Shown: positions 1-9,022 of the stretch, piece after piece
How the letters are laid out: every line of letters begins with the position of its first letter
Numbering within the stretch: position 1 is the first letter of the stretch
DNA from: an uncultured Colwellia sp.
GTDB taxonomy: Bacteria > Pseudomonadota > Gammaproteobacteria > Enterobacterales > Alteromonadaceae
Assembly: GCA_913058245.1 (NCBI GenBank)
Contig: CAJXQJ010000001.1
Coordinates: 235,799 to 299,798 of the forward strand
Length of the DNA stretch: 64,000 nt
Direction: 5' to 3'
Translations under genes and position numbers: made by a program
Notes under the pieces: generated by a model
Databases searched by the model: none
What the model was told of the DNA's origin: nothing
Seen by the model: only the letters and a program-made list of their open reading frames with translations

Positions 1-742
1 ATAGATTTGCCCGTAAACGATAAAGACCACTTTCTCTAACATTCAGGTTAGCTTGTATTAACATGTCTGAATTACTGCTAACAACAGGTTCAAAACTTTC
101 CAGTGTTGCTATGGAATCAACATACTTGAGTGACAAGGCTATGTTGACGTTCTTGCCATTAATATTTGCTTTTACGGTTGCTTGTAATTGATTTGGAAAA
201 TCTCGCTTCCCTTCTAGCTTTACGCTCCACATGTTCTCACCTTGTTGAAAACCTCTTGAAAGTAGCTGCTTCCCCGTTGTTAAGTCGATGAGCTCTAACT
301 TTGCATTATCGATATTCGCACCAGTTAGTGTTGCCAAAATTGGCTCTGGATAGGTATAACGATATTTTGAAAGCTTAGCGGTTACAGTATTTCCGTTATC
401 GTCAATAGGAATTGATTGTGGATTAAAGTAGTTCGGGTTTAGACGATCATAATCATTAGCGTTTAGCGGCTGTGAATAGGGGGGATAGCTTAGTTCGCTA
501 GCATAAGCTTTAGCGACTAGCGTTGCTGAATCATTTGCGGTGATATTAGTTGAAGTAGCGACTTTATCATTATTTTTTTTAGCTTTGTAAACTAAGCTTT
601 TGCTAGATTCTGCTTTTGGTTTGATTGTCGCCGTTTGACGCTCTATCGGGTCATGTGCTGGCATCGATGGCCAAAAAAGCCAAACAGCGACAAATATTAT
701 ACTCATTGTCACTATTCGCTTTATCATTGGTTTTCTGTTCAT
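1..742 (-). CDS. Secreted/membrane-anchored protein of unknown function (3' end outside window)
   Basis: An open frame runs from an ATG at 742 to the window edge without a stop, so only the N-terminal 247 codons are visible. The start MNRKPMIKRIVTMSIIFVAV is a short basic stretch followed by a hydrophobic segment (about residues 9-24), so it is a signal anchor or signal peptide. A Ser/Thr/Lys-rich linker follows, then a segment with YPPYSQPL and RLNPNYF, then beta-strand-like sequence that could be an Ig-like or carbohydrate/lipid-handling domain. It begins 24 bases after the stop of the upstream lipase gene on the same strand, so the two are probably one operon and the protein may assist or accompany the lipase. 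I do not recognise the family with certainty and it does not look like a classical lipase foldase. Confidence 0.7.
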   Translation of the reverse strand, partial: MNRKPMIKRIVTMSIIFVAVWLFWPSMPAHDPIERQTATIKPKAESSKSLVYKAKKNNDKVATSTNITANDSATLVAKAYASELSYPPYSQPLNANDYDRLNPNYFNPQSIPIDDNGNTVTAKLSKYRYTYPEPILATLTGANIDNAKLELIDLTTGKQLLSRGFQQGENMWSVKLEGKRDFPNQLQATVKANINGKNVNIALSLKYVDSIATLESFEPVVSSNSDMLIQANLNVRESGLYRLRANL

Positions 743-766
743 AACTCTAATACTATCCTACTTTCT

Positions 767-1819
767 CTAATTAGGTATGGCGTCGTAGATCAGTGCTGAC
801 ATGCTGTCATTTCCAGAGTTTTGTACATAAAGGTAATTACTTTTCCATAGCCACCAACCTGTTGTTTTTGTGTAGGTATCAAATTGAATGCTTTCACCCG
901 AAAGTAAATTTTGTTGGTTGCTTGCAGCTGTCACTTTGCCTTCTTGTTCTGGCTCCAACAATGAACCATGACTATAATCTTCGCCCATTAGCATTGGATA
1001 ATGGTAAGGCATAAAGCCTGGTACTGCGTTGTTTTGAGCTGTTAGTTTACCGTCGAAGGCAACTTGAGTGCTGCAACTGCCATATTTGCCTTGGCGATTG
1101 CCACCGCAGGCTGAATGACTGCCAACAACTCCGTCGTCATGTCCTTGAATGAATGGGCTAGTTACGCCTAAATATTCGCTGGCATCACCAACAAATCTTA
1201 AACGAGGAATGCGGGCATCAGGTAGTGGAGCAAGTTGTCTTGCATTGTTTACTTTTAAGTCGTGTAACACACCCATTTCATCACTAAGATCACCACCTAG
1301 CCATGCTTCTAGCGCTGCTTCAATAACAAAAGTCCAGCTTTCAGTGCCTTGAGCAACACTAACTGCTAAATCAGCGAGTTCACTACCGCCACCTGCACCG
1401 GCAATATCGAATGTTGCGACTATGTTAAGAGGTTGCAATCCTGCATTTTCTAGCCAGGTTTCTTGGTTGTCTATGATGTATCTCGCGACTAAGTCACCTG
1501 TAGAGTGCGTGACGAATATGCAACCAGGATCGCAAAAGTTACTTTCTGAGAATGACTTTAGTTTCGGCCATACATAGTCAGAAGCAATTTTGCCTTCAAT
1601 TCTTTCGTATGAGGGCCAGTCAATGCGCGCGTCGCTTAAGTTATTCCAATAACCCTGCCAATAATTTTGACCACTTGCAGTGACATCGCCGTCGGATATT
1701 AATTGCTGAGGTTGAAAGCCGTGGATGAGTACTATTTTATGTTCTTTGCTGAATGTGTAATTAGAGTAGAGTGTTAAGCAGAAACCGAGAATGGTGACTA
1801 CACTTTTAATTGTATTCAT
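767..1819 (-). CDS. Secreted alpha/beta-hydrolase lipase
   Basis: A 350-aa protein with a signal peptide (about residues 1-24, ending near YTFSKEH). The alpha/beta-hydrolase start is clear: IVLIHGF at 29-35 is the oxyanion region. The nucleophile elbow is V-T-H-S-T-G-D at 103-109, with Ser106. The usual first Gly of GxSxG is Thr here, as in some lipases. A histidine in YSHGS near residue 285 and acidic residues in GHDDGVVGS are candidates for the rest of the triad. Cysteine pairs (FCDPGC, SACGG...YGSCS) suggest disulfides in an exported enzyme. The substrate is probably acylglycerol or another ester. It is the first gene of a likely operon with the truncated gene at 1-742. Family assignment is firm, exact specificity unknown. 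Confidence 0.8.
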   Translation of the reverse strand: MNTIKSVVTILGFCLTLYSNYTFSKEHKIVLIHGFQPQQLISDGDVTASGQNYWQGYWNNLSDARIDWPSYERIEGKIASDYVWPKLKSFSESNFCDPGCIFVTHSTGDLVARYIIDNQETWLENAGLQPLNIVATFDIAGAGGGSELADLAVSVAQGTESWTFVIEAALEAWLGGDLSDEMGVLHDLKVNNARQLAPLPDARIPRLRFVGDASEYLGVTSPFIQGHDDGVVGSHSACGGNRQGKYGSCSTQVAFDGKLTAQNNAVPGFMPYHYPMLMGEDYSHGSLLEPEQEGKVTAASNQQNLLSGESIQFDTYTKTTGWWLWKSNYLYVQNSGNDSMSALIYDAIPN

Positions 1820-2232
1820 TTATTTCCCCAAATCATTTTTTATTTGTTACGTCATGTTTTTATTATGTATGTTTTACTGATCGGACGTTCGACCAGTTAG
1901 GGTGATAATAGATGAGTGATTATTTATTATCCAATTGTGGGTTATTTATAATTTAAATAGTCAAGATAGGTAAAATATATAGTCCATATAACTAAAGGGA
2001 TGTGGCTATGTTTTGTGTTAATGCTTTGTTAATTTGATGTGTTTTTTTTAGTTTTGGCAAAAAATATTTGATTTAAAAAATTATGAATTAGAAGAAAATT
2101 GGCTAGGCTGAAGGCTGTATGTGGTTTGACCACTGTTTACATTTGCATTCTGCGTTTTATAATCATGCATCAATCTTCGTGATTGAAGTGCCTAGCACAA
2201 GCAAGAAAAATTTATTCATTCCAGAGGTGTTT
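1820..2232. other. Intergenic region between divergent lipase and chemoreceptor genes
   Basis: About 410 bases, very AT-rich, between the starts of two divergent genes. It holds the promoters of both. The only element I can place is the sigma70-type promoter at 2136-2163 for the chemoreceptor. I see no gene, long hairpin or repeat here. Confidence 0.6.
2136..2163 (+). promoter_or_regulatory. Putative sigma70 promoter of the chemoreceptor gene
   Basis: TTTACA (2136-2141), a 16-base spacer and a perfect TATAAT (2158-2163). It lies 70 bases before the ATG at 2233. It also sits inside the upstream in-frame extension of the reading frame, which argues that the extension is not translated. Confidence 0.45.
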
Positions 2233-4263
2233 ATGTACAACCTACCATTAACCATAAAACAAAAAATAATAATGGGGTTTAGCACGATAGGGATTTTGTT
2301 AATCGCAGGAAGCAGCTTTTTTTATAATTCATTAATGCAAATTAGTACCGCCAACAGTAATGTTGAATTACTGGCGGTACCCGTACAAAAGCAAAGTAAC
2401 GCTTTGCAAATTAAACTACTTAACATGATTAAAGTAGGCGCCTTAGGATTTACGCAACAAGATAGCGCAGCATTAATTAATAGCGAACAAGAATTCGGCA
2501 AGTTAAACCAAGAGTTTCAAAATTCGGTTCAAGTTTTGCGTAGTAAGGTGATGGACCAAGCTAAAATGCAACAGGCACTGAAACAAGCGCAAGTTCATTA
2601 TCAAGAATATGTTGCCAACAGTGAGGCATTTTATTTAGCAAAAAAAAATATCGCTATAGCCAACGAAAAGTTTACTAATCAATATCAGCAATTCGTTGAT
2701 ACCAGAGACCAAGCAAGTAACGATATGCTGGATTTAGAGTTACTTGAAATTGATAACGGACAGTTATTAGAAGATATCATAGGTAATGGCGCCCGTATTG
2801 ACGATATGTTATTTACCTTACAAAACACTATGTCAGGTTTACAGCAAGTCAATGAACTTAGTGTTTTAACGCAACACAAAGAAGATGTTGGTTTTCTTAT
2901 CGCTAACGCTAAAAATAATTTCGATTTTATGCAGCGCTTGTTTGAAGGGATTGATGATAAGTCGTTACTTGATGATTTTTCAAAACAATTTTCGACCTTA
3001 AGCACCTTACTGGTTGAGCCAGGAGAGCTATACCAGCACAAGCAAGGTGCCCTTGAAGATGTTATTAACGCTAATAATGCTTATAACGATTCAGTAACGA
3101 GTTTTAATGCCACCTACCAACAGTTAACACTGTTGTTGACATTAGCTGAAGCACGCTTTGTTGAATTGCAATTAACAACGAAAAATAAGGTGGAAACAGG
3201 GGAAAGTTTAGCGATTATTTTAGCTGTGGTATTTATTATCTTAGCGAGCTTTATTGGTGTGATTACCACGCGAGCTATGCTGACTCCTTTGGCGCTTGCC
3301 AATGATTCTTTAGCGTTAATTGCTCAGGGAGATTTAACTGCTCGATTAACTATTGGCAATAAAGATGAGTTCGGCGTGTTATTTAAAAACATTAATAAAC
3401 TCAGCGATGACCTAACTTCATTATTAAAAAATATTAGTCAAAATGCTTATTCGTTAGATGAGTCGTCACAAATAACCAGTGAGCAAAGTCAACGTATAGC
3501 TCAGTCAACATCAGCGCAAATAACTCGAGTTGATAGCGCTAAGCAAATAGCAGAAAAAATGTTTGCCAGTTCAACCCGTGTGACTGATGAAGCAAATTTA
3601 ACCGCGAATAATGTTTCAGAGGCGACAACACATAGCTATGAGATACGCACTATTGCTGATGATAATAGTAATCGTATTGTTTCGCTATCTGAGCGATTAG
3701 GAGAATCTGTTGAGGTTATGACTCGCTTGAGTAAGCACAGCGATAGTATTGGCGGCATTTTAGACACGATTGGCAGTATTGCTGATCAAACCAATTTATT
3801 AGCGTTAAATGCAGCCATTGAAGCGGCACGTGCTGGTGAACATGGTCGTGGTTTTGCTGTGGTTGCTGACGAGGTAAGATCGTTAGCATCACGCACACAA
3901 GCATCGACTGCTGAAATTCAAACCATGATTGATGCCTTGCAAAAAGAAACACAAACCGCTGAATTAGCCATTTCACAAGGGCAAACGCAAGCATCAGAAT
4001 GTGTTTCGCAAAGCCAAGAGCTTAGTAATGCCATCAAACAAATAGAAAGTGCCTTGCTAACGATTGATGAGATGAGTAAAAGTATTAGCGTTGCTTCGAA
4101 TGAACAATTAGGTTTTAGCCAAGATATTGAAGCGACCATGAGTGAAGCGGCAAAAGCTGCAAGTCATAATGCTGCTGAATCACAAGACTTATCAAATCGA
4201 AGTGAAGATGTGAATAAATTAGCTGATTCATTAACCCAGTCAGTGGCGCGTTTTAAGCTTTAA
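2233..4263 (+). CDS. Methyl-accepting chemotaxis protein
   Basis: A 676-aa chemoreceptor. Transmembrane helix 1 is at about 12-32 and helix 2 at about 325-348, enclosing a roughly 290-residue helical periplasmic sensor domain. A HAMP domain follows (about 349-400), then the cytoplasmic signalling coiled coil. The hairpin tip with [20 protein letters not shown] near residues 515-550 is the conserved CheA/CheW contact site. The start at 2233 is chosen because GAGGTG lies just upstream and the first helix then begins near residue 12; the frame is open 38 codons further up but without a ribosome site. No chemotaxis genes adjoin it, so it is an orphan receptor. The ligand is unknown. Confidence 0.93.
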   Translation: MYNLPLTIKQKIIMGFSTIGILLIAGSSFFYNSLMQISTANSNVELLAVPVQKQSNALQIKLLNMIKVGALGFTQQDSAALINSEQEFGKLNQEFQNSVQVLRSKVMDQAKMQQALKQAQVHYQEYVANSEAFYLAKKNIAIANEKFTNQYQQFVDTRDQASNDMLDLELLEIDNGQLLEDIIGNGARIDDMLFTLQNTMSGLQQVNELSVLTQHKEDVGFLIANAKNNFDFMQRLFEGIDDKSLLDDFSKQFSTLSTLLVEPGELYQHKQGALEDVINANNAYNDSVTSFNATYQQLTLLLTLAEARFVELQLTTKNKVETGESLAIILAVVFIILASFIGVITTRAMLTPLALANDSLALIAQGDLTARLTIGNKDEFGVLFKNINKLSDDLTSLLKNISQNAYSLDESSQITSEQSQRIAQSTSAQITRVDSAKQIAEKMFASSTRVTDEANLTANNVSEATTHSYEIRTIADDNSNRIVSLSERLGESVEVMTRLSKHSDSIGGILDTIGSIADQTNLLALNAAIEAARAGEHGRGFAVVADEVRSLASRTQASTAEIQTMIDALQKETQTAELAISQGQTQASECVSQSQELSNAIKQIESALLTIDEMSKSISVASNEQLGFSQDIEATMSEAAKAASHNAAESQDLSNRSEDVNKLADSLTQSVARFKL

Positions 4264-4293
4264 ATGTTTAAAATTAATAAAAATTGTTAGTAC

Positions 4294-4324
4294 ACGAGTG
4301 CTAGGTATCAAACTTGGCACTCGT
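4294..4324. terminator. Hairpin between convergent genes
   Basis: Perfect 8-bp arms ACGAGTGC (4294-4301) and GCACTCGT (4317-4324) around a 15-base loop, between the stops of the converging chemoreceptor and Rieske genes. The T-tract is poor on both strands, so termination efficiency is uncertain. Confidence 0.45.
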
Positions 4325-4333
4325 TTAACACGC

Positions 4334-5527
4334 TTAATTATTTATTGATGTAACGGCTATTTCCTGCTCGGCGTTATCGTTAAGGTGTTTACTAATATAT
4401 TGCCAAACAATATGTTGGTGTTCGCGCACAGGAGATTCGCCAAACTCCGCAGAAGGCCCCGGTTTATAAATAGGGCTAGTTAGCGATTTTTGTAATTGCT
4501 CGCAGACAAAAATATCTTCTTGTAAAAAATCCCCAGAAGCAAGCGGATGATCGGCTGACATCTTATCGTCTTTAGCAAAAGTTGATTTATACCAATACAT
4601 AGCGCTACGCATACTTTGACTTAAATAAGTTAAGTCGGAGCATGGCTGTACTTTAGTTCTAATAACCACACGACTTTTATTGGCTGCTAATGGAATAATG
4701 TGAAATACCGACCATGTTGACTCTGTGGCTGAGATACCAACGCCTGGAAATAACATAGGTACCCAAGCTCCATGTTGGCTTTTATCGATATGCTCAATTA
4801 GTGGTAATGGCGAGTTTCGTTCTAGATTGGCGCTGTAACCTTTCGCTAAGGGCTCCCAAAATGCAAAGTGTGGCCCGACAAACTGAAACTTCGCTTTGGC
4901 GTGATCATACATATTAAGTGTGCCAACATGTAATTGTGCTAAATGATAATGATCAATATAGTTTTCAACAATAATTTTCCAGTTAGCGTGAATATCTTTG
5001 ATCACTAATTCGTCTGGCGCTTCAATTAACTTATCCACTTGATGCGGGCCCATATGCGGCTCAATATCGGCAAACCATTGTGCAATGGATGTAGGGTTTG
5101 GCTCTGGATGCACCCACAACATACCGTGCCATAAAGCAACACTGGCTTTTGTTAAACCGAAGTGTTTTTTATCTAGATTTTTGAATTCTCGCACTTTTTT
5201 TGGCACAGAACGTAACTTTCCTGATAAGTCAAAACGCCAGTCGTGATAAGGGCAGGTGATATGTTTATTAATTTGGCCTTTTGCGGCTAGTAGCTGTGTA
5301 CCACGGTGCGGGCAAATATTATGAAATGCTTGCAGCTGAGTGTTTTCATCAACAATTACAATAATATTATTAAGCCCAGCCTGAACACTGATATATTGTC
5401 CAGGCTTTACCAGATCTTCTTTTAATCCGGCAAAAGCCCAGGTGGTAGAGAAAATATGCTGTTGTTCGATAGCAAAATACTTATCACAGGTATAAGCATT
5501 CACAGGTAGGCGATTATTCTTGAGCAT
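4334..5527 (-). CDS. Rieske-type aromatic ring-hydroxylating oxygenase, alpha subunit
   Basis: A 397-aa protein with an N-terminal Rieske [2Fe-2S] domain: C72-P-H74, 17 residues, then C92-P-Y-H95. The C-terminal catalytic domain carries the mononuclear iron motif ENYIDHYHLAQLH at 188-200 (D192, H195, H200). This is the architecture of Rieske oxygenases that hydroxylate or demethylate aromatic rings, sterols, betaines or carnitine-like amines, using electrons from a separate reductase. No reductase or ferredoxin gene is adjacent. It is last in a minus-strand run after the di-haem lipoprotein and a 66-aa membrane protein, which suggests co-expression under the TetR regulator. No beta subunit is present, so the enzyme is probably an alpha-only homotrimer. 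Substrate unknown. Confidence 0.9.
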   Translation of the reverse strand: MLKNNRLPVNAYTCDKYFAIEQQHIFSTTWAFAGLKEDLVKPGQYISVQAGLNNIIVIVDENTQLQAFHNICPHRGTQLLAAKGQINKHITCPYHDWRFDLSGKLRSVPKKVREFKNLDKKHFGLTKASVALWHGMLWVHPEPNPTSIAQWFADIEPHMGPHQVDKLIEAPDELVIKDIHANWKIIVENYIDHYHLAQLHVGTLNMYDHAKAKFQFVGPHFAFWEPLAKGYSANLERNSPLPLIEHIDKSQHGAWVPMLFPGVGISATESTWSVFHIIPLAANKSRVVIRTKVQPCSDLTYLSQSMRSAMYWYKSTFAKDDKMSADHPLASGDFLQEDIFVCEQLQKSLTSPIYKPGPSAEFGESPVREHQHIVWQYISKHLNDNAEQEIAVTSINN

Positions 5528-5548
5528 AAATGGTTCCTTGAAAGTAAA

Positions 5549-5575
5549 GCAAAGTAGACATAATTGCTACTTTGC
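5549..5575. other. Intercistronic inverted repeat
   Basis: Perfect 9-bp arms GCAAAGTAG (5549-5557) and CTACTTTGC (5567-5575) with a 9-base loop, just upstream of the Rieske gene start at 5527. There is no T-tract. It could be an operator, an RNA-processing or stability hairpin, or a weak attenuator that tunes the Rieske gene relative to the upstream genes. Confidence 0.5.
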
Positions 5576-5600
5576 CGTTACGAATATGAACACTGTTTTG

Positions 5601-5801
5601 TTAAGACAGCGACCAGTTTGGATAAATAAAACAACTGATTGCGACAATTGCCCACAGTGCAATACAAAACCAATACAAACCGGGTTCATTGGCTCGCTGG
5701 TAAGCCTGCCACAGGTAAACTTCACCGCGAATTAAGTCGACGAATAACCACAGAAATAAAGCAATGCCTAGCCAATACGACCAGGGAAATGAAGCCATCA
5801 T
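5601..5801 (-). CDS. Small two-helix membrane protein
   Basis: A 66-aa protein, nearly all hydrophobic, with two predicted membrane segments (about residues 8-24 and 42-60) rich in Trp. A good ribosome site, AAGGAG, lies 7 bases before the ATG and is embedded in the last codons of the upstream lipoprotein gene, whose stop is 2 bases away. This is translational coupling and is the main reason to accept so small a gene. The setting between a di-haem lipoprotein and a Rieske oxygenase suggests a membrane accessory of that redox system, for example a quinol or cytochrome docking subunit, but this is inference. I do not recognise the family. Confidence 0.7.
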   Translation of the reverse strand: MMASFPWSYWLGIALFLWLFVDLIRGEVYLWQAYQRANEPGLYWFCIALWAIVAISCFIYPNWSLS

Positions 5802-5803
5802 GT

Positions 5804-8800
5804 TTATGCTCCTTCGTCAAAGTTTAGGGTACTGTCTAAATCTTGGTCTAAAGCGCTTTGCCAGCCTTTACCCGGTACAGTACACGTGAAAGTTAAATTG
5901 TTATTACTTGTTGTCGCTAACGAGTGTAATTCACTCGGCGATAACATTGGCTCTAACGCTGCGTCACTACGATATTTCTTCGTTTGCGTATCAAACAAAT
6001 AACCGCGTTGTTTGCCATCAATTTGGCCAAGTGCGATAAGATCGCATTCAGTTACTTCACCACCTAATATTTTTGAGATAAATACGGTTTGCGCTCTTTG
6101 TTCAAACAAAGCAACACGTTGTGAAACAGCTGCAGGTGCGTTGCTATTTAGGGTGATTTGCTGACCAACAATAGGTGCTAAATCGTTGTCGAATTCCATC
6201 ATGTAATCCACTAATCCTTGACGAGTTAGCTCATCAGGAATGCCCACTTCACCATTGTTAAAGTGACAACCATAGCGTTCGTCAGCCCCGTCTGGACATC
6301 CGGTTTCACCGTTATCAAAAACAGCACCTTTAAGAAAGTTTAGTAATTGATCGGTAGCGCCATCGTGTAAGAAGCCAAAACCACGAATTTGCTCGCCTTG
6401 ATGTTGTTTAGTGTGTGATGGTAAAAAGCCTTCTCTGTCAGGTAGACCAAACATACCCACTCGCGTGTATAGATTACGTAATTGTGGCACTTTCAAAATT
6501 TGAATTTCACCACCATGAGCAATTTCTCCACGACTACCGTAAAAACCTTGGCTATGATCAACACCATGACAACCCTGACAATTAACCCCATCGACTGAAT
6601 CACCGTTAATTGGTGTATCGGTTTCGGCGCCATCAGAGCGACGATCGCCATGGAAGAAATCAGCTCCACGCTGTGCAGAGGTAGAAAGTGAATTATCAAA
6701 TTTTCGAATAGGGTTCGGTGGTAAAGCAACTTTTAGCATAAAGTTAGCAAAATCATCGATATCATTTTCAAGAGCAACAACATCGGTACTTTTATTACTT
6801 GCGGCAACTGAAGCTGGTAAATGAATATCAAGGCCCAGTAAGCCCTCAAAGGCAACAATAAAGTTTTTGAACGAGGTATGCTCATCAAGCGTTTGTTCAG
6901 TATCATTGCCGAAGTAGCCAGTTGATCTGTCACCGCGCCAATGCATATGTCCATGATTGTGTATGCCACGCATTGTTTGCGTTCCCATCGGGCCTTTCAT
7001 TGCAGCAAATGTGCGTTTATCACCATCACCATTGATGATCTCTAATAATTGGCAGCTCTCATCTTCAGGCCCAACAAGTACACAACCAAGCTCCGATAAA
7101 TTTTCTGTAGGGAAAGGTTGTGGATTTTCACCATTGGTGCCATCTGGATTACCTAAGTTCCAACTCAAATGATCGGTGTCACCAAATACATGACAACTTG
7201 CACAGGCTGATTCGCCGTTTGACGAGGAGCGGTTTGCATCATAAAGCATTTGCCGTCCAGCACTGAACCCAACTGGCTCAGGCGTTGTTAAGTTAAGACG
7301 CTGGCTTTCGGAATTATCGTTTAAATTAATAGTGACAATGGCATTGTCGAAGCGTGTGAAAACGTACAGGCGTTGCTTGCTTTCATCTAACAATAAACCT
7401 GAAGGACCACCGGTAACGGTCAAGTAATTTTGGCTTAGTGTTTTTGGATCAAACTCTTCACCACTGTTGTCCCAGTATTTATCTTGTTCAAGTTGTTTAG
7501 TTGGCAATTTGGCTATTTTGTTTGAGCCAATAACTGCACTGTAAAGGGTTGAGCCATCATTCGTAATTGCTAACTGAAGAGGTGTCGATAAGCTATGTTG
7601 CTTTACATTGGTATTACCTTTTAAATCAGCGTAATTGATATGGCGATTTAAATGGCGGGCTTTAACCGTTTGCGCATTTGGATTAATAACGCTAATGCGG
7701 CTTTGGGCAATATTACCTTGTACCGTTGATTTCGCAAATTCACCAGCACCTTCAAATCGAGTACTGTTATTGGCATCAGTATTGGTAACATAAACGTTGC
7801 CATTACTCGGGTTTACCGCCAAATTAAATAATGTTGTGCCAACATGTTTATAGGCTGACTTTTGTTGCAGAGATTTAGTATCAATAGCAAATACATCTAA
7901 ATCAGGTAATGTAAAGCGAACACCGTTTGAAAAGTTACGCCCTTTGCTGTCTAACCATTGTCCAGTGTCGTTGTCGTACTTAACAATCATACTTGTCCAT
8001 GGTTGTGGTTTACCTTCTACGTTCACACCTGGTGACGTTCTTCCGCCAGGCAAATAACCGTCTGTTAAACCATTAGGGCTACTAATTTCATCAAGAACCT
8101 GACAAGGGTAAGCGCCGTATTCGTCATCTTCATAGCCGTAACACATTACGGATTCATGCACAGCGGTAGTTTGGTTACCTGAATTTAATACGCCAGCATA
8201 GATTGTTGATTTATCAGGTGTTACTGCTAATCCTCGTAACGTATCACCAAATAGTGACATGATTTTTAGTGGTTTTCCGCCTAGTGAGTTGCCTTGCTCT
8301 GTCGCATCGAATACCCAGATATCAGCGCGACCTTGATTTGCTTGATGAAGTTTTGGATCGCCAGCCCCGTCTACGTCGGCCAAGGCAGGGCTCATGCGTT
8401 GCTGACCACGATGTGCAGTGGTAATAAAAGCCTTATCATCAGCAAAAACAATATCTTTAGGCTCATCACCGACGAGTAGAGTACGTATAACTTTTGCTGG
8501 TGTGCTAGCAATATCAATTAAGCTTATTGAATCAGAAACATGATTAACTACCCATGCCGTTTGCTGATGTACTGCAACCGAAACTGGCTCTAAACCTACT
8601 GGCAGTGACTGTTCTAAGCTTAAATCGCCAGAACTATTTATGCTGAAAATATCTAAGCTATTGTTTGAAGTATTTGTAACAAGTAGCTGTTTCCCATCAA
8701 TTGATTTTGCTATTGGGCGCACTTGACCCGATTCAAAGCCAATAAAGTCAGCTTTGGCTTGCGGGGGGTCAACAGTTGGTGGTGTTGGTGGTGCTACAGG

Positions 8801-8878
8801 CGCTGGTTTACTGTCTGAGCCACCACCACATGCAGTTAGCAAAGAAAGCGCGCTGATTATAATAAACTTCTTCATCAA
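5804..8878 (-). CDS. Beta-propeller/di-haem c-type cytochrome lipoprotein
   Basis: A 1024-aa exported lipoprotein. The signal is MMKKFIIISALSLLTAC with lipid cysteine 17, followed by a Pro-rich linker. The first half has YncE/lactonase-like beta-propeller repeats (PVSVAVHQQ, EPKDIVFADD, LNLAVNPSNGNVYVTNTD). The second half has two haem c sites, CASCH near 559 and CQGCH near 767, in a di-haem peroxidase/MauG-like context. It should sit in the outer membrane facing the periplasm or the surface. A strong GGAG lies 9 bases before the ATG. It is the first gene of the minus-strand run and diverges from tetR across a region with operator-like repeats. Possible roles are oxidation of a small molecule or electron supply; the substrate is unknown. 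Confidence 0.85.
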   Translation of the reverse strand: MMKKFIIISALSLLTACGGGSDSKPAPVAPPTPPTVDPPQAKADFIGFESGQVRPIAKSIDGKQLLVTNTSNNSLDIFSINSSGDLSLEQSLPVGLEPVSVAVHQQTAWVVNHVSDSISLIDIASTPAKVIRTLLVGDEPKDIVFADDKAFITTAHRGQQRMSPALADVDGAGDPKLHQANQGRADIWVFDATEQGNSLGGKPLKIMSLFGDTLRGLAVTPDKSTIYAGVLNSGNQTTAVHESVMCYGYEDDEYGAYPCQVLDEISSPNGLTDGYLPGGRTSPGVNVEGKPQPWTSMIVKYDNDTGQWLDSKGRNFSNGVRFTLPDLDVFAIDTKSLQQKSAYKHVGTTLFNLAVNPSNGNVYVTNTDANNSTRFEGAGEFAKSTVQGNIAQSRISVINPNAQTVKARHLNRHINYADLKGNTNVKQHSLSTPLQLAITNDGSTLYSAVIGSNKIAKLPTKQLEQDKYWDNSGEEFDPKTLSQNYLTVTGGPSGLLLDESKQRLYVFTRFDNAIVTINLNDNSESQRLNLTTPEPVGFSAGRQMLYDANRSSSNGESACASCHVFGDTDHLSWNLGNPDGTNGENPQPFPTENLSELGCVLVGPEDESCQLLEIINGDGDKRTFAAMKGPMGTQTMRGIHNHGHMHWRGDRSTGYFGNDTEQTLDEHTSFKNFIVAFEGLLGLDIHLPASVAASNKSTDVVALENDIDDFANFMLKVALPPNPIRKFDNSLSTSAQRGADFFHGDRRSDGAETDTPINGDSVDGVNCQGCHGVDHSQGFYGSRGEIAHGGEIQILKVPQLRNLYTRVGMFGLPDREGFLPSHTKQHQGEQIRGFGFLHDGATDQLLNFLKGAVFDNGETGCPDGADERYGCHFNNGEVGIPDELTRQGLVDYMMEFDNDLAPIVGQQITLNSNAPAAVSQRVALFEQRAQTVFISKILGGEVTECDLIALGQIDGKQRGYLFDTQTKKYRSDAALEPMLSPSELHSLATTSNNNLTFTCTVPGKGWQSALDQDLDSTLNFDEGA

Positions 8879-8899
8879 AAACTCCAGTTTGATAATAAA

Positions 8900-8914
8900 T
8901 TTTCATATTGATAA
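8900..8914. promoter_or_regulatory. TetR-type operator-like site, copy 1
   Basis: TTTTCA-TAT-TGATAA followed by TTTAT. It has the same layout as copies 2 and 3 (TTKTCA-N3-TGAYAA-TTTAT). It lies downstream of the likely -10 region of the minus-strand cytochrome gene, where a bound repressor would block transcription. Confidence 0.5.
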
Positions 8915-8942
8915 TTTATAGCTTATGCGTAAACGCCATATG

Positions 8943-8957
8943 TTGTCAATGTGACAA
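8943..8957. promoter_or_regulatory. TetR-type operator-like site, copy 2, in the divergent promoter
   Basis: Perfect 6-bp inverted repeat TTGTCA-ATG-TGACAA. It contains a -35 for each direction: TTGACA on the minus strand (8949-8944) towards the cytochrome gene, and GTGACA on the plus strand (8951-8956), 17 bases before TATGCT (8974-8979), towards tetR. One bound dimer could therefore control both transcripts. Confidence 0.6.
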
Positions 8958-9022
8958 TTTATTTTGATTAAGGTATGCTTAAGATCGATAAACTCATAAT
9001 GAATAATAAAGCGAGAATAGTT

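Noticed and set aside
2119..2232. 38-codon upstream extension of the chemoreceptor
   Set aside because: No ribosome site, hydrophilic unlike receptor N-termini, and contains the likely promoter. GAGGTG directly before 2233 fits a real start.
8975..9022. N-terminal extension of tetR from the ATG at 8975
   Set aside because: It overlaps the apparent -10 hexamer TATGCT (8974-8979) that is 17 bases from GTGACA, and no ribosome site stands at proper spacing. Starts at 8999 or 9023 fit better.
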